Assembly (NCBI GenBank): GCA_019009955.1
Contig: CM032230.1
Span: forward strand, 18,035,501 to 18,099,500
DNA from: Riptortus pedestris
Taxonomy: Eukaryota; Arthropoda; Insecta; Hemiptera; Alydidae
Length of the DNA: 64,000 bases
Reading direction: 5' to 3'
Part shown: piece by piece, positions 1 to 13,200 of the stretch
Position numbering within the stretch: the stretch's first letter is position 1
Layout of the letters: each line of letters begins with the position of its first letter
Made by a program: the position numbers and the translations under genes
The notes under the pieces: generated by a model
What the model saw: the letters and a program-made list of their open reading frames with translations, nothing else
Databases searched by the model: none
Told to the model about the DNA's origin: nothing

Positions 1-126
1 AAGCAAATTAAGAGAAATACAGGGAGCTGAGCTACATTGTAGCCTACTATGCATTCATTGTTGAATATGAAAGACATAATTCAATGAAAAGTAACACATT
101 AAATGAAAGAAAAGTAGTTATCTTAC

Positions 127-345
127 CTGACCAACACAAACTGGGTCAAGTGTAGGAAGTCGATAAATTGCTATTTCATTTGAGTTTTTAGCTCCCGATG
201 CTAAAAGTGTTTTTGATGGGTTTATTTGCAGAGCGTGAATGCCATTCGATGCGTCTCCTGGAGGAATATCAGCATTAGGCTCCTGTTTCCCGCTTAAACA
301 AGGTATTTGATCTATTTTCTCCGTTGTTACATCATACACCATAAG
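127..345 (-). CDS. DCAF12: DCAF12 coding exon 2
   Basis: The acceptor (TTTTTAAACAG) precedes CTT ATG GTG, and the donor GTAAGA lies at 126-121. The exon encodes the end of the first and start of the second WD blade (motif IAIYRLPTLDPVCVG). Phase 0 joins it to exon 1. The rest of the gene is outside the window. Confidence 0.9.
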
Positions 346-968
346 CTGTTTAAAAAATAGTATTTCAATAATCATAAGAATGAAAAAACATAAGCTAAAC
401 ATGGAATAAAGGCTTAATAATAAAAGCAGAGAAGGCTAAAACAATATTCCATTTAATGACAATAATAAATCTAACGTGATTTGCTATTAGTATCAATTAA
501 CAATGGAGCCATTCAGCCTTAATTGTTTTTCTTAGCAAAGCTCATAAATAGTCAAATTACCTTATTGCACTTAGTCCCAAAAACAACTTGTCTATCACTT
601 AACCACTGAGAACAAAACACTTTGTTCATATTATTTAATGTAATTGGATGTTCTTTAAACATGTCATGAGCTAATATATGCCTAGATCCATAGTCAGCAT
701 TAAATGTTCTTTTTTCCCTAAAGTCATATTCTCTACTGCGAATGTAGTCTACAACATTAAAGGATGTTGTTAGGGCCCTTTCTTGATAAATAGTCGAGTC
801 TTCATCTGAATCAGAATCATCATAGCACACAAAGTCTTCTGGTTTCTCTGCCTTTCTCGACTTTTCTAACTTGAGTGCACAAGATTTTAGCATTCTTTCT
901 TCTAACCTCCCTCTGTAGGAACAGGGGGGCTTTCTCCCAAAAACAGGCCTTCTTATTGTCGAAGCCAT
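127..968 (-). CDS. DCAF12: DCAF12 orthologue, 5' coding exons (partial gene)
   Basis: Two minus-strand coding exons (968-561 and 345-127) encode the start of a WD-repeat protein that continues past the left edge. Residues that mark the family are the segment around FCSQWLSDRQVVFGTKCNK at the end of exon 1 and NPSKTLLASG plus IAIYRLPTLDPVCVG in exon 2, which closely parallel vertebrate DCAF12. In that family the protein is a substrate receptor of the CUL4-DDB1 ubiquitin ligase and recognises C-terminal di-glutamate degrons. The start is taken at the ATG at 968 (MASTIRRPVFG), because the upstream in-frame extension has no better start and lies in the likely 5' UTR. The N-terminus has an acidic stretch (DDSDSDED) not needed for the fold. 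The gene is divergently oriented to UBL7, with about 560 bp between the two start codons. The identification is firm. Exon borders rest on splice consensus and phase. Confidence 0.9.
561..968 (-). CDS. DCAF12: DCAF12 coding exon 1
   Basis: The first coding exon runs from the ATG at 968 to AAT AAG followed by the donor GTAATTT (560-554), ending in phase 0. It encodes a basic N-terminal tail, an acidic linker and the first blade of the WD domain. Confidence 0.88.
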
Positions 969-1526
969 ACTAATCACCCTCACCAAATATTCTTGCAAAG
1001 GAAAACTATTTGATTTTCGCCATGGGTCAAAGAACACTCACTTAACAGACGTTTAAGAAGCAACTATGAAATTAGCACTGGGAAACTCATATTGAGTATC
1101 AATCATCTAAGAGATGTATCCAGGAACAACTTTCTTTATCAAATATAACTTTTATAATCGTTGCAAGTTAACCAACAAAAGGTTCGAACTAACTAGAGAG
1201 ACGAACTGCTCCCAAGAAGGCATTTTAACAGTTAAAACTGGTCGTTTATCTTCTTAACAGCAACGTGATAAGTGATTATAAGTGTAAAATTGATAATTGA
1301 TCCATTGAAAAAGGCAGCATATAAAACAATTTGAAGAGGAGTTGTCAAAATGTCGGTACAAAGTGTTGGGGCACTTGTTTATAGGTGCTGTGCTGGTAAC
1401 AGGAAACTAGAGGTTATAACCTACTCCATTAGGCAGGTTATCCTTCTATTGTCATATTGTTGCTTATTCACTCCTCTCTATCGCCAGTTTATTGTACATT
1501 TTATCTCCTCTCTTCTCTTACAATAG
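969..1526. promoter_or_regulatory. Probable bidirectional promoter of DCAF12 and UBL7
   Basis: This is the only sequence between two divergent, apparently housekeeping ubiquitin-pathway genes, so both promoters and 5' UTRs must lie here, plus any non-coding first exon of UBL7 (an acceptor is used at 1526). No clear TATA box is seen at a convincing distance. This is inferred from arrangement only. Confidence 0.5.
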
Positions 1527-1530
1527 GAAC

Positions 1531-1672
1531 ATGTCCACCTTAGTGTTGGCCATTCGGTATCCCCCAAACGACTTTACAAGACTTCAGTTAGATCAAGTTA
1601 ATTTTGATTCTAAAGTAGATAATTTCAAGTGTGATGTATCAACAAAAACAAATATTCCAAAAGAGTCCATGG
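1531..1672 (+). CDS. UBL7: UBL7 coding exon 1
   Basis: The acceptor ACAATAG at 1526 is followed by GAAC and the ATG at 1531. The exon encodes the first beta-hairpin of the ubiquitin-like fold. The donor is GTATGA at 1673 in phase 1. An acceptor just before the ATG means there is an upstream non-coding exon. Confidence 0.85.
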
Positions 1673-4600
1673 GTATGATTTCTCTATTGACTTGAATTAG
1701 TACTTCTTTTCTATATCCTTTCTTATTTATTACTTTATTTAATTTTGGTTTCAAATATCAGAACTTGTTTACTGTGGAAACATTCTGGATGACGAGTTGA
1801 CTCTCAGTTCCTATGGGTTGAAGCCTGGAGTTATGCTACATGTTTTGAAGAAGAAAGCAAAAGGTATTGATTGAATACTAGTAGGGCTTGCACTTCTGTT
1901 TGCTAACTCTAATTTTGTTCCTTTATTAAAGATTTATTGTTTTATTTTCTCCTGGATCATCTATTTTCAGATGTACCCATTCGATCACAACCTATGTCTG
2001 AACAGGATATAAAAGCACTTGTAATTGCTTTCAAAACATTGACTTTGAATCCATCCCATCGAAATTCGTTGCAGGTTTGAATAGATTGTATGTTGCATTA
2101 TATTTATTTTAAGTTGCTGTTTTACTTTGATAATAAAAAAAAAAAAGAAAAAAGAAGTCTAGAACGTTTAGCTGTCAGGGGTTTAGAGCCTCACCAACCT
2201 AGGGGGTGGCCCCAAATTTAACAATGGATCAAATATACTATGCCAAATTATTTTGCCATCTGATAATAATACTGATATAAGTTAATCACTTTTTAAATTT
2301 TATTTCTTATATATTTTTATAGAAGTTGAAGGAATAACAAGTGTCAATAATAATATTGTTTTAGTCAGTTAGAAAGCACTTATTATATTAATAAATATCA
2401 ATCTAGTGAAATAAGTGGATGTTCATATCTGGATCTGGCCTTCATGCTTAGAGCTATATCTGACTCTACCTTCTCCAAGTCTGTTCATCATTTTTCATCT
2501 GTGAAATATAATTCTTCATGTGAGACCTTCAGCCATAATGCACCTTTCTCCATAAACTATCATCCCAGCCATAAACTACCTTTTAATATTTTATAAATTT
2601 AGATTTTAAGACAATAAGAGAGATCTTCAGGTTTCGCCTACAATCTTTATTATATAAAAGTCCGTGCACGGGCTGCGTAAACTAAGAAGATTTCCCTTGT
2701 GAAGTTTAAAAATAGATAAACCTACATACCAGTAATATAACACCACCATGAAAATCAAGTGAATAAATACAAACGATAATAAGAAACCTCTCGACGGGAA
2801 GTGTCTAAAAAAACAAACAGGTTTGCCAACCTCCCACTGGAAAGAAAAACAATTATTGAAATACATCAGAATATAACATTAATTTTATTGAAAACTATTT
2901 ACTACATCTAGTACTATAATTTATAATGAATCAGAATAATTTTTATCTTAATCAATCAAATTTTAGTAGTCCAAGAACTTAAGACGAGGGGGGCACCAGA
3001 ACATATTTGCATTTATATTGTATAATAAAGGCCTCTTGAAAACAATATTTGGTATTTAAGCTTCAAATAATGTGGATTATTACATAACAGAGTCTTGTTT
3101 ATGTAACATGAGTAGGAGTGGGGGTTTGCTGAAGGCTCAAAAAAGAAAAATGCAAATATCTCGGTTAATATCAATATACAGAGTAAATGTATATAACAAT
3201 ATTTATAGTATATTTCAGTTGCTATAAGATTGGTTCTATACACTTTTTCGATCCAACGTATAGTAACAGTGATATTTTGAATTTTCAAAAATCCCTTCTC
3301 CCACTGGTCTGATTTCAGCTATTAACGAACTTGATCTTCCTTCTTACATGAAATAATTAAATATCAAGTTTGGTAACAATAAAATAAAAATTGTGACTAC
3401 TAGAACGTTAACAGACAAATATGTATATTTATATAAAACATTTGAAGAAATTTTTCAAAAATCATGCCATGAGTATGACCTCAATAGCTGATTTACCTTT
3501 AGGGAAATCTGCTAGAACTAAAAACTCAACAGGAGAATATTGTTGATAAATTACCACATTGTCAAAGGCTGATAATTGTAAGTTTTTATTCTCCTGATTT
3601 ATTTTTAGTTTTATATTGACTTAGGAGAAAAATTTTAGAATCAGCATTGTGAATGCACAGGAGGGTGAAACACTTGCTGTAAAATATTAATCATTGTTAG
3701 CGAGACTTGAAGATCTTTTATATACCCTTAGATACTTTTATTGGTTTTATAGATGTTTTAACACCTAAATTTGTGCGGCTTTATCTAGGATGCTGTATTA
3801 CAAACCATGATTCACAAATAAGCCAACAACACCAATCTGAAATCACATATAGGAAAAAGGGTCTCGATTTAGACTCACTATTTCTTCTTTACTTCAACCT
3901 CTTATCGGGAGTACAATCCGTACTTTAAATTGTTGGCTGTTGAAAATAAAATATAATTTTTCGTTCACTATGATTTGATATATTAGTGATTCATTTGTGT
4001 TGTTTTAGAAACTAAGCCGACCAGATATTTTGGAAAATATAATTATGATCACCCCAGGTTTGAGTCAGGACCCAGTAGCCATTTCCCTTATTCAGGATCC
4101 AGAGCTTATGGTTCGGCTGGCAAATTTCGAAACAGTTCGCAGGTATCAATGCCTATACACTTTCTTTTCACCTCCCATAACTCACATCCCTACTACTCAC
4201 CTCCCTACAACTCACCTAACTATGACTCACTGCCCTAATAGTCACCTCTCTACCTACTGTAATTTGAAATATGTCACCCTCTACAGACAACAGATTCTAT
4301 CAAACTTTTGTCACTCACACATATAATGTTATTTGATTGTCTTAGAATGAAAATTGATATTTTGCATTTTGGTCTTCAAGAGGCGATATATAATGCAAAG
4401 ATGAGAACCAGTAGCACAATAATAAGCCACCATGGAAACCAATGAAATTACTTAATATATTTACTTACTGTGTAGCTGATCAGAGAGATAGAAAGCAAGA
4501 CAATAGTTAATAATCACCTATTTGGCTCCTCATACGATTTGCCATTAATGGGTACTTTTATAAAACTGGACATTATGAGTTAAATTGGATACGAGGTGGA

Positions 4601-7600
4601 AAACACCCTCTCGTTTCTAGATTAACATCAGTCCCATTGGTATCAAGATACTCCTTCATTGGGCACATGCATCTCTTACCGTCTGTATATTCATTTTTCA
4701 TTTCTTTAGTCTACTTGATACCCAGATTCTATGCCAAATCCATATTTCAATTGCTCCCAATCTATTATATTCCTTTTTGCTGATCCATATACTCTCTTGT
4801 GTTGGCAGCTCTCATCTCCTAGTCCTATTTCATCGACTTCAACTCTGCTATCATTACCTTCAGTGATGATTCTACCTACCTTACAAAATTTCTTCCCTGT
4901 TCAAATTTAATGCTTCCAAATTTTATTTTCTTCACTTTTTTGTTGAAAGTTTTGTGTTTGTGAATTTATTTTGGGTTCTGTTCTAGAGTGTCTGTTAGGA
5001 CTTGCGAGTATCTATTTGTTTCTGCTTTGGACTTTACCTCCAGTGTAGTGTCCAAGCAGGAAATCTGGTCCAATAAACCTCCCCACTCCAATAATTTGGA
5101 GAGGAACCTTTGGTTCCTTCATTCATTTTCATTAAAGCCTCTTCAATGAATGTATTGGGACAGATGGAAGGAGAGAGAGGCCCCTCCCCTCTCACTTTTC
5201 TTTATTCTAGCTTCTCATTCGCATTCATTTAAAATGATTTGTTCATCCTGGTTTTATAAACGTCCAAATTAAATTTCCAATCTATTACAAAAAAAACAAA
5301 AATCTTTCTAAATCTACAAATGTTAACAACTCTTTCTTTTCATGTTTTACCTTCCCTTAAGTACACCTCTTAACACTAAAATGTCTTTCTTAATTGGAGT
5401 GCATCCAGTTATTAACTAAAATAAGTTTTTCAGAATAGTTGAATTGCACCCAGCTCTTGCTGAAGCTGCTAATCACATTGCTGCTACTGTCCATGAAGAA
5501 GCTATCCACAGCCACACGGCCGGGCCCAGCACATCTGCATTCGGCCTTCTCGATCTATTAAGTGATGATGATGACATGGAGTCTTCTCAAGTAAGTTATA
5601 ATTCTTGCCAAATATATAGAAAATTCTAGGCTCCCTCTTATTGAATTGTTCAGTTAATGTTCTATTACTTACCTTGTTGATTTAATTTTAGAAGTCTTAT
5701 TTCTTGTATCATTAGAGTGAAAAGCAGAAATATGATCATTGAAAATGTTAAGTATTTTATTCTTATTAAACTTTTGTCAATGAAAATGTTTCAGTATTTT
5801 TATATATTGGACGTTTTAAATAAATTTATTTTTGAATATTTTTTGTTAAAAGTTTTTCTTAACATATGAGTTGTTAGTTTGTTATAAACTGTTGTTTGTT
5901 AGATGCTTGTTAGAATGGTCCGTCGTCGCCTTGCATCAAGGCGTAGGTCTTCATCAGGTGATGTCAGCTATATAGACACTCTTTCCAGTAATGAGGAAGG
6001 TGATGAGTGGGAATCGTCTCAAGTAATTTCTCATAATTAACTTACATTAAAACTAGGCTCCTCCTGAATATTTTTTAGTCCAAGAAGTTTAGAAAGAATA
6101 GAATTAGCAAAGAGTTAAATAGCAACCATTTCCTACATATTGAGATGGTTTCACATCTGAAAATAATGGATTGCCAAGTATAACCAGGAACTTATTTTAG
6201 GAATATGATGGTATTATATCAGTTGGACCTTTAATCCTACTCTTCCCCAATTATTCTCCTACAATAAATCAACAACTACTTTCAGCAAAAAATGTATGTC
6301 ACTATCAAAATATCCATCAAATCCGAAAATTAAAATATAAAATAGCACTTTTCCGAACCAACCACCGAACATGCACGTAATCAGCCTTCGGTAGATGGGA
6401 ACAACCCCTACTGAACATGACATTATCAGCCTTTGGTATATAGGCATAACCAGTCACTGAACATGCACATTGTCAGCCTTTGGCACATGGGCAAAAAGAG
6501 TCACTGAACATGCGCATAGTCAGGCTTTGGCACATGTGCACAACCAGTCACTGAACATGCGCATAGTCTGGCTTTGGCACATGGGCACAACCAGTCACTG
6601 AACATACATACAGTCAGCCTTCGGTACATGTGCACAACCAGTCACTGAACATGCGCATAGTCAGGCTTTGGCACATGTGCACAACCAGTCACTGAACATG
6701 CGCATAGTCAGGCTTTGGCACATGTGCACAACCAGTCACTGAACATGCACATAGTCAGCCTTTGGCACATGGGCACAACCAGTCACTGAACATGCGCATA
6801 GATAGCCTTTGGCACATAGGCACAACCAGTCATTGAACATGCACATTGTCAGCCTTTGGCACATGGGCACAACCAGTCACTGAACATGACATTATCAGCC
6901 TTTGGTATGTAGGCATAACCAGTCACTGAACATGCACATAGTCAGCCTTTGGCACATGGGCACAACCAGTCACTGAACATGCACATTGTCAGCCTTTGGC
7001 ACATGGGCACAACCAGTCACTGAACATGCTCATAGTCAGCCTTTGGCACATGGGCACAACCAGTCACTGAACATGCGCATAGTCAGGCTTTGGCACATGG
7101 GCACAACCAGTCACTGAACATGCTCATAGTCAGCCTTTGGCACATGGGCACAACCAGTCACTGAACATGCTCATAGTCAGCCTTTGGCACATAGGCACAA
7201 CCAGTCACTGAACATGCACATTGTCAGCCTTTGGCACATGGGCACAACCAGTCACTGAACATGCTCATAGTCAGCCTTTGGCACATGGGCACAACCAGTC
7301 ACTGAACATGCACATTGTCAGCCTTTGGCACATGGGCACAACCAGTCACTGAACATGCACATAGTCAGCCTTTGGCACATGGGCACAACCAGTCACTGAA
7401 CATGCACATAGTCAGCCTTTGGCACATGGGCACAACCAGTCACTGAACATGCGCATAGTCAGGCTTTGGCACATGTGCACAACCAGTCACTGAACGTACA
7501 TATAATCAGTCTTCGGTACATGTGCACAACCAGTCACTGAACGTACATATAGTCAGTCTTCGGTACATGTGCACAACCAGTCATGGACTATGCACATTGT

Positions 7601-10171
7601 CAGCCTTGGGAGATGCCTCCCCCCCCCCCTAGCCCTACCAATTGTATTATTCTATATAATTTCTAATATTCTTGGACTATTTAAAATTGTGTTTATTATT
7701 ATTGCAGTTTAATTAATAGAAATTCTATTAACAGATGTTTGAATAACAATATTATTATTATTATTAATTCCACTTGTTTTAATCGCATTAAGCAAGTTAT
7801 TTTATTTGTCTAACTAAACATGTTTAGAAATTTCTTTTGTGATATGAGATTGGTTCATGCTATTATTAGTGAATGGCAATACATTTGTAACAACTTAACA
7901 AAACTCTTCATTTTATTTCTATTGTTTAATTAGTATAGTCTTGTAATGAATTTGGTATTTTGATTTACTCATCCCCTGTCTAGCTTTTGTAATGAATAAT
8001 TAAAACAATGTTGTGGTAGTTTCTGCTATTATTATTATGCAGAATCCTTTTTTAGTTTTATTTTTTATGGTCCTTAGATCATATATTTTAGGATTAATAA
8101 TGTTATAATTGGTTGAGAATGTTTTATAAAGAATTACTAACATGCTGAGTAGGAGCACGAGCCATGAGTACATGTATTAAGTAGAAAGAATGGATCGTCC
8201 TGCTTCATTCGTATATTATCCAAACCACTTAAACTTGATGTTTCTTTATGAAAATATATTTTCCCCTGATTGGTATATCTTATATATTCTGTTTTTTTTT
8301 TAAATTAATATATTCAAACTATATAATTATTATATTTAACAACTTGAATTTATTTTGTACTGTAATTGGGGTTTGCTCTAAAAGAAACTAATGCAAGGAA
8401 AATGAGCAAGTACACATCTAAAGGAGTTTAGGTTAATGACTCATGAAGAAATTAATTTTTTAATTTATATTGACAATTTTTCATTCAAAATTTAATTTAT
8501 AACATCTTCATAATTTCAGTATGTCAGTGCATTTTCTTGGTATTAGTGAAAATTGTCTTAATGTACTATCTCTTGAGAATTTTTTTCATTTCTCTTTTCA
8601 CGTAAGGCATTATTGCAGATTCTATAATGTTCTTAATTTCTTTGGCCACTTTTCTCTTAGGCTATTTTGCCTTCCCTAATTCATTGTCAAGCAGATCTTT
8701 ATTGTAATAGTTCATTGTTTGACCCTTTCTTAAAACCTTCTCCTCATATTTTAATGTTGAATGCTCTCATTTCATGATTAGTGTTCTTATTAGAGTACTT
8801 TTCTGTGCTGAATAGTGGGATGAAGTAACATGTAGATATCGGTTGGTGTGTATGGGGTATTCTTTAACACTGTTGTCAAGTTTGTGGTTATCTTTTAGCA
8901 AGCTCATCTAAAAATGGAAACATTTGTTCATTTTTTAACTCCATTGTCCTGGTGAATGTCATTAAGATGTTGGAGGAACTACTCGAGGCCAAACTAATAA
9001 CATGTCATCTACGTATCTAAACCAATTGGATGGTTTGATGTTGGCTGTCATCAAGGCATCATATTGAAAATCTTAAATATATCTCAATTTACAAAGTACT
9101 TAACAATGATTCTATGCTTGCTCCAGATTTGTGCTTCTTATAGTTCCCGTTTAGCAGGGAATATGTGCTGATGTGTTCTTATCCATGTTCCAGGATGTTC
9201 TTACCATTTTCCAAGAAATTCTTAACTATGTTCCAGGATGGTCTTATCCATATCCCTGGGTGTTCTTATCTCAGGATCATCTGGTCTCTTTTCTCTTTCA
9301 TTTTAATCTCCTTCAATATACATCAATGCATGATATCATGTGTGTGTGTGTGTGTGTGTGTGTTGGGTGGAGAGAGATATTATAACATGTCAATATTTTT
9401 ATATTGGTTGTTTTTTTTAAGAGTAGTTGTGTTTTGCAGTCGTCAGACTCCGTGCAGGCTGGAGTATCGAGGCAGCCATCCTTCTCAGCCATCACCCATG
9501 CACAGCTTGCTGCAGCGCTCGCATCTGCTGCTCAAAGTAAACTTTTTTAATAATTTACTAATATTTGTTATTTATTTTCTTATAAACGGTGCTCAGAGCA
9601 GGTTAATGCTAAGTTATAACTAATAAGGAAACAGTCACCTTCTTCCCTTCTCTCCTGACTCCAGGTGGGTAATGGTTAGCTATATATTGTTTCATTCTTC
9701 AGGAGACCTCGAGGGCCAGCAGGACCTTTGAGGACTGCAGTGCCTTGCAAGTAGGCAACTACAATGATGGTGTATGCAGCCTTCAACAATAATGGAGGAT
9801 ATTTTAATGAATACCTGCCACTCCCCAATAGCCTCTAGCCTTTAACGGGCTACCAAGTTTCATTATATTAAGTTGATTGGTTTAGCTGTACCAGTGCAGA
9901 CTAATAAATAAATAAATAAATGAAAGGGCTAAATATTAAAAAGTCCATCACGCAGGGGCTGCGTAAACTAAGCAGATTTCCCACGTAAGCCACGTATTTG
10001 CATTTATCTCTAAACTTAAAAGTTCAGTGAGAACAATATTTGGCCTTTAAGCTCCTCCCCCTGTTCAGACTTCAGTCATTAACGAACTTGATCATTCTTT
10101 TTGTATAAAACGATTATATGTCAAGTTTGGTAACGATAAGACAAAAATTGTGACTGCTAGAGCGGTAACAG

Positions 10172-10219
<48 letters not shown>

Positions 10220-13200
10220 GTAACCTCTGTCTGTACATTGATTTTTTTCGCAAAATTTCAGATAACTTTTTGTTTCACATGTCATAGACACCATAACTGC
10301 ATTTTGTTTCTTTCGTGTGTGTTTGTTTGTTTGTTACCTTTTCACGCATAAACGGCTGAACTGAATTTTATGAAACTTGGTATGTATATTACTACTAGCC
10401 CAACTTTGACTTTAGGCTATAATAATATTCTCTAAGACAAACAGGAGTGGGGGCTATAAGAGAGGCCTGAAATTAATAGTAGCGATATTTCGTTTCCTAT
10501 TGGTTTTTCGGCAAATATGCACATAACAAAAATTTAAGAGTAATTTTTGTTATATACATCATCGTCGTATACGGAAGTATAAATGAGTTATACGCTAAAA
10601 ATTATAGCGGGAGTCAACTATTTTATTTGGCACAAAAGAATCAACCGCACTAAACCAAACTCGGTATGTGAATTAGCACTAACGCCTTCCTTATAATAAG
10701 CCATACTAACATTTCTAGGGATGGGCAGGAGGGGTTATAAGGGAGGCATGAAATTAAAAATAGTGATATTTCGTTTCCTATGGGGGGTTTCGGCAAATAT
10801 GAACATAACAAAAGTTGTTTATTTTGTTATTTAGAGAAATTTGCTCAACAATTCTTTTCAACTACTAGGTACCTCACCTGGAAAAATTAATTCAAATTAT
10901 AATATATTATTATAATATTTTGTCCTTAATAATTTAAATCTATGCATAATGCACAGGAAACAGGAAATATGACAATATGGAGGACAGTGAAGTCTTACAT
11001 AAAAAATTAATTTTATTATTAACAAATCCACAGAAATGACGGTATTAACCCTAAACACTGGGAAGAGTAAATGTCAAAATATTGTGCAAAGTAAAGCCTT
11101 GCCAAAAAAATACCATCACTATCCAGCCTCAAATGAATTCCCGGGCGAAGCCGGGTATCTGAGCTAGTATAGATATACATATACATACAGTTTTGAACGG
11201 ACCTCATTTTCGTCATATCCTGGGTAGGATCGATGGACATTTGAAGAAAAATTTCAAGAATCGCGTCATGAGTACGACCTCAATAGCTGATTTCCCTTAA
11301 GAGAAATATGCTGAAAGTCTGAATTTCATGTGAAATGTATCTGTAATTGTATATAACCAGTCTTGTTTGGAAATTTAATTTCCTATAAATATACAATACT
11401 TTTTTTCTCTATCTTAAATATTTAGAGAGTGCTTTGCATTTTTTAGTTTTGAGCCTTAAGTAAACCCCCATCGTACTTATCTCTTTAATGGTAGACTGAT
11501 ACATCATGAATCATTTATTCAAAGCTTATCTGACAACTATTGTTTTTGTTTAACTTTCACTATCTGAGACTTATGCTCAGTCTGACATCATTCAAGATTT
11601 TATCTTTTAAACATATGATTTCTATTTGATCAATGTTACATAAACAATCCACAAAAAACTAAATATTAAGTAATGGCAGAAATCGGTCTGGGGAGAGGAG
11701 GAAGGTTTAAAAAGGGGAATTGAAAAATATCCATTATGAGTCAGATTGGAAAAATTTATATAATCAATCCTGTTGAAGGTTTAATTTCCTACAACTATTG
11801 TTTTATACATGCTTTTCTAAATCGAATATTAACAGAGTTATTTAGTTTCAGCCTTCAGTAAAACCTACTCATCCAATTTTTACTTTATATACCTCAGTTA
11901 CTTCAATAAATTTATCATGCTGGACATTTGAATTCCTGGTTACATAGGCTTCTTACTATGGGAAATAAAGAATAGATGGTGAGATGAGATCATCAGCGTA
12001 TCAATATTCCAGCAGGTGGGAAATGAGCTTAGTTTATGAAGCACCTGCATGATGGAATTTAATTTGAGTTATTATGACGATTGAAGTTTATTGTTCACAC
12101 TCCAGAAATATTTTGATGGAGCTTATAAATTGTTTGATTTCATGCCGATCTCATTGCATGGAATATATCTTTATTATTTTTGACATTGATGTTGGTTGTG
12201 TGTTTAGATGGTGGAGGCGGAGGTAGCGATGGAGCTGGGAGTAGGATTACTGCCGAGATGGTGAGCGAGGCGATGGAGCGGGCGATGGCTAGTGTAGTGG
12301 GCGGGGCCACGCCCAGCTCTCCAGGCACTCCAACACAGGTTAGCCATCTTCATTCACTCTACTTACCTAATTAAAAAGGAGAGGGCACAGCCTTCCCCTC
12401 ACTAATTTGAACGATTTTTTTTAAGTGTGTAGTACGTAATGAAAAAAAAAAAATCGATTATAGCGAGAGATCATACTTCTCATTTGTTCATCTAAAACAA
12501 AAATGTTAAAGATTTTCCAGAATGTCTTGAGGTGTTGTGAAGAGAAATCTTTTGATGTGCTCCAGTGGCTCAGTTGGTAGCATTCCTTGTTTTATAACCG
12601 AGAGATCTCAAGATCAAAGCTCACCGGGAGTGACTATTTTTGGTACTTATTGGTTATTGGGAGGCCACCCATTTAAAGATGATTATTAAATCATATTAAA
12701 AGAAAAACACTTTTTTATTTTAAATAACACTTTTAGAATTTATTTGAATAACAAAATGTAATTATAAAACAGAGTTAGCCCAAAACTGGGCGATGTTGCG
12801 GAGTAGTTGCATAAAGCTGTCATCACCCTGCTGTCGTCTACCACATGAATTCTGCAAGGTAGCTGTCCAAGTGGTGTTAATAAACACCAAGTGGCGTTAA
12901 TAAACGATCACTCATTTTCTGATAACAAAAGAAACAGAATGACTGAGATAACCTAGTCAAGTATGAGTCACCATATACACCATCACCATATAATAGCGAT
13001 GAGCGGTTTTGAACCAGTAAATATTTTATCTGTAAATAACAAGTGGCCTCCCGTTAACCATTTTGTCAGTTATAAATTTTAGAAGTGTTATTTTAATTAA
13101 TAAAAGTGATTTTCTTTTAATTATGATTTAATAATTGTTTTTAAATGGGTGGCCTCCCAATAACTGATAAGTACCCCATTTTTTTTTTGTTTCTAGGATG

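Noticed and set aside
6350..7612. CRISPR-like array
   Set aside because: Units are contiguous without unique spacers and the DNA is eukaryotic, so it is a minisatellite.
12557..12640. tRNA gene
   Set aside because: Only A- and B-box-like motifs are present and no cloverleaf closes; more likely a SINE head.
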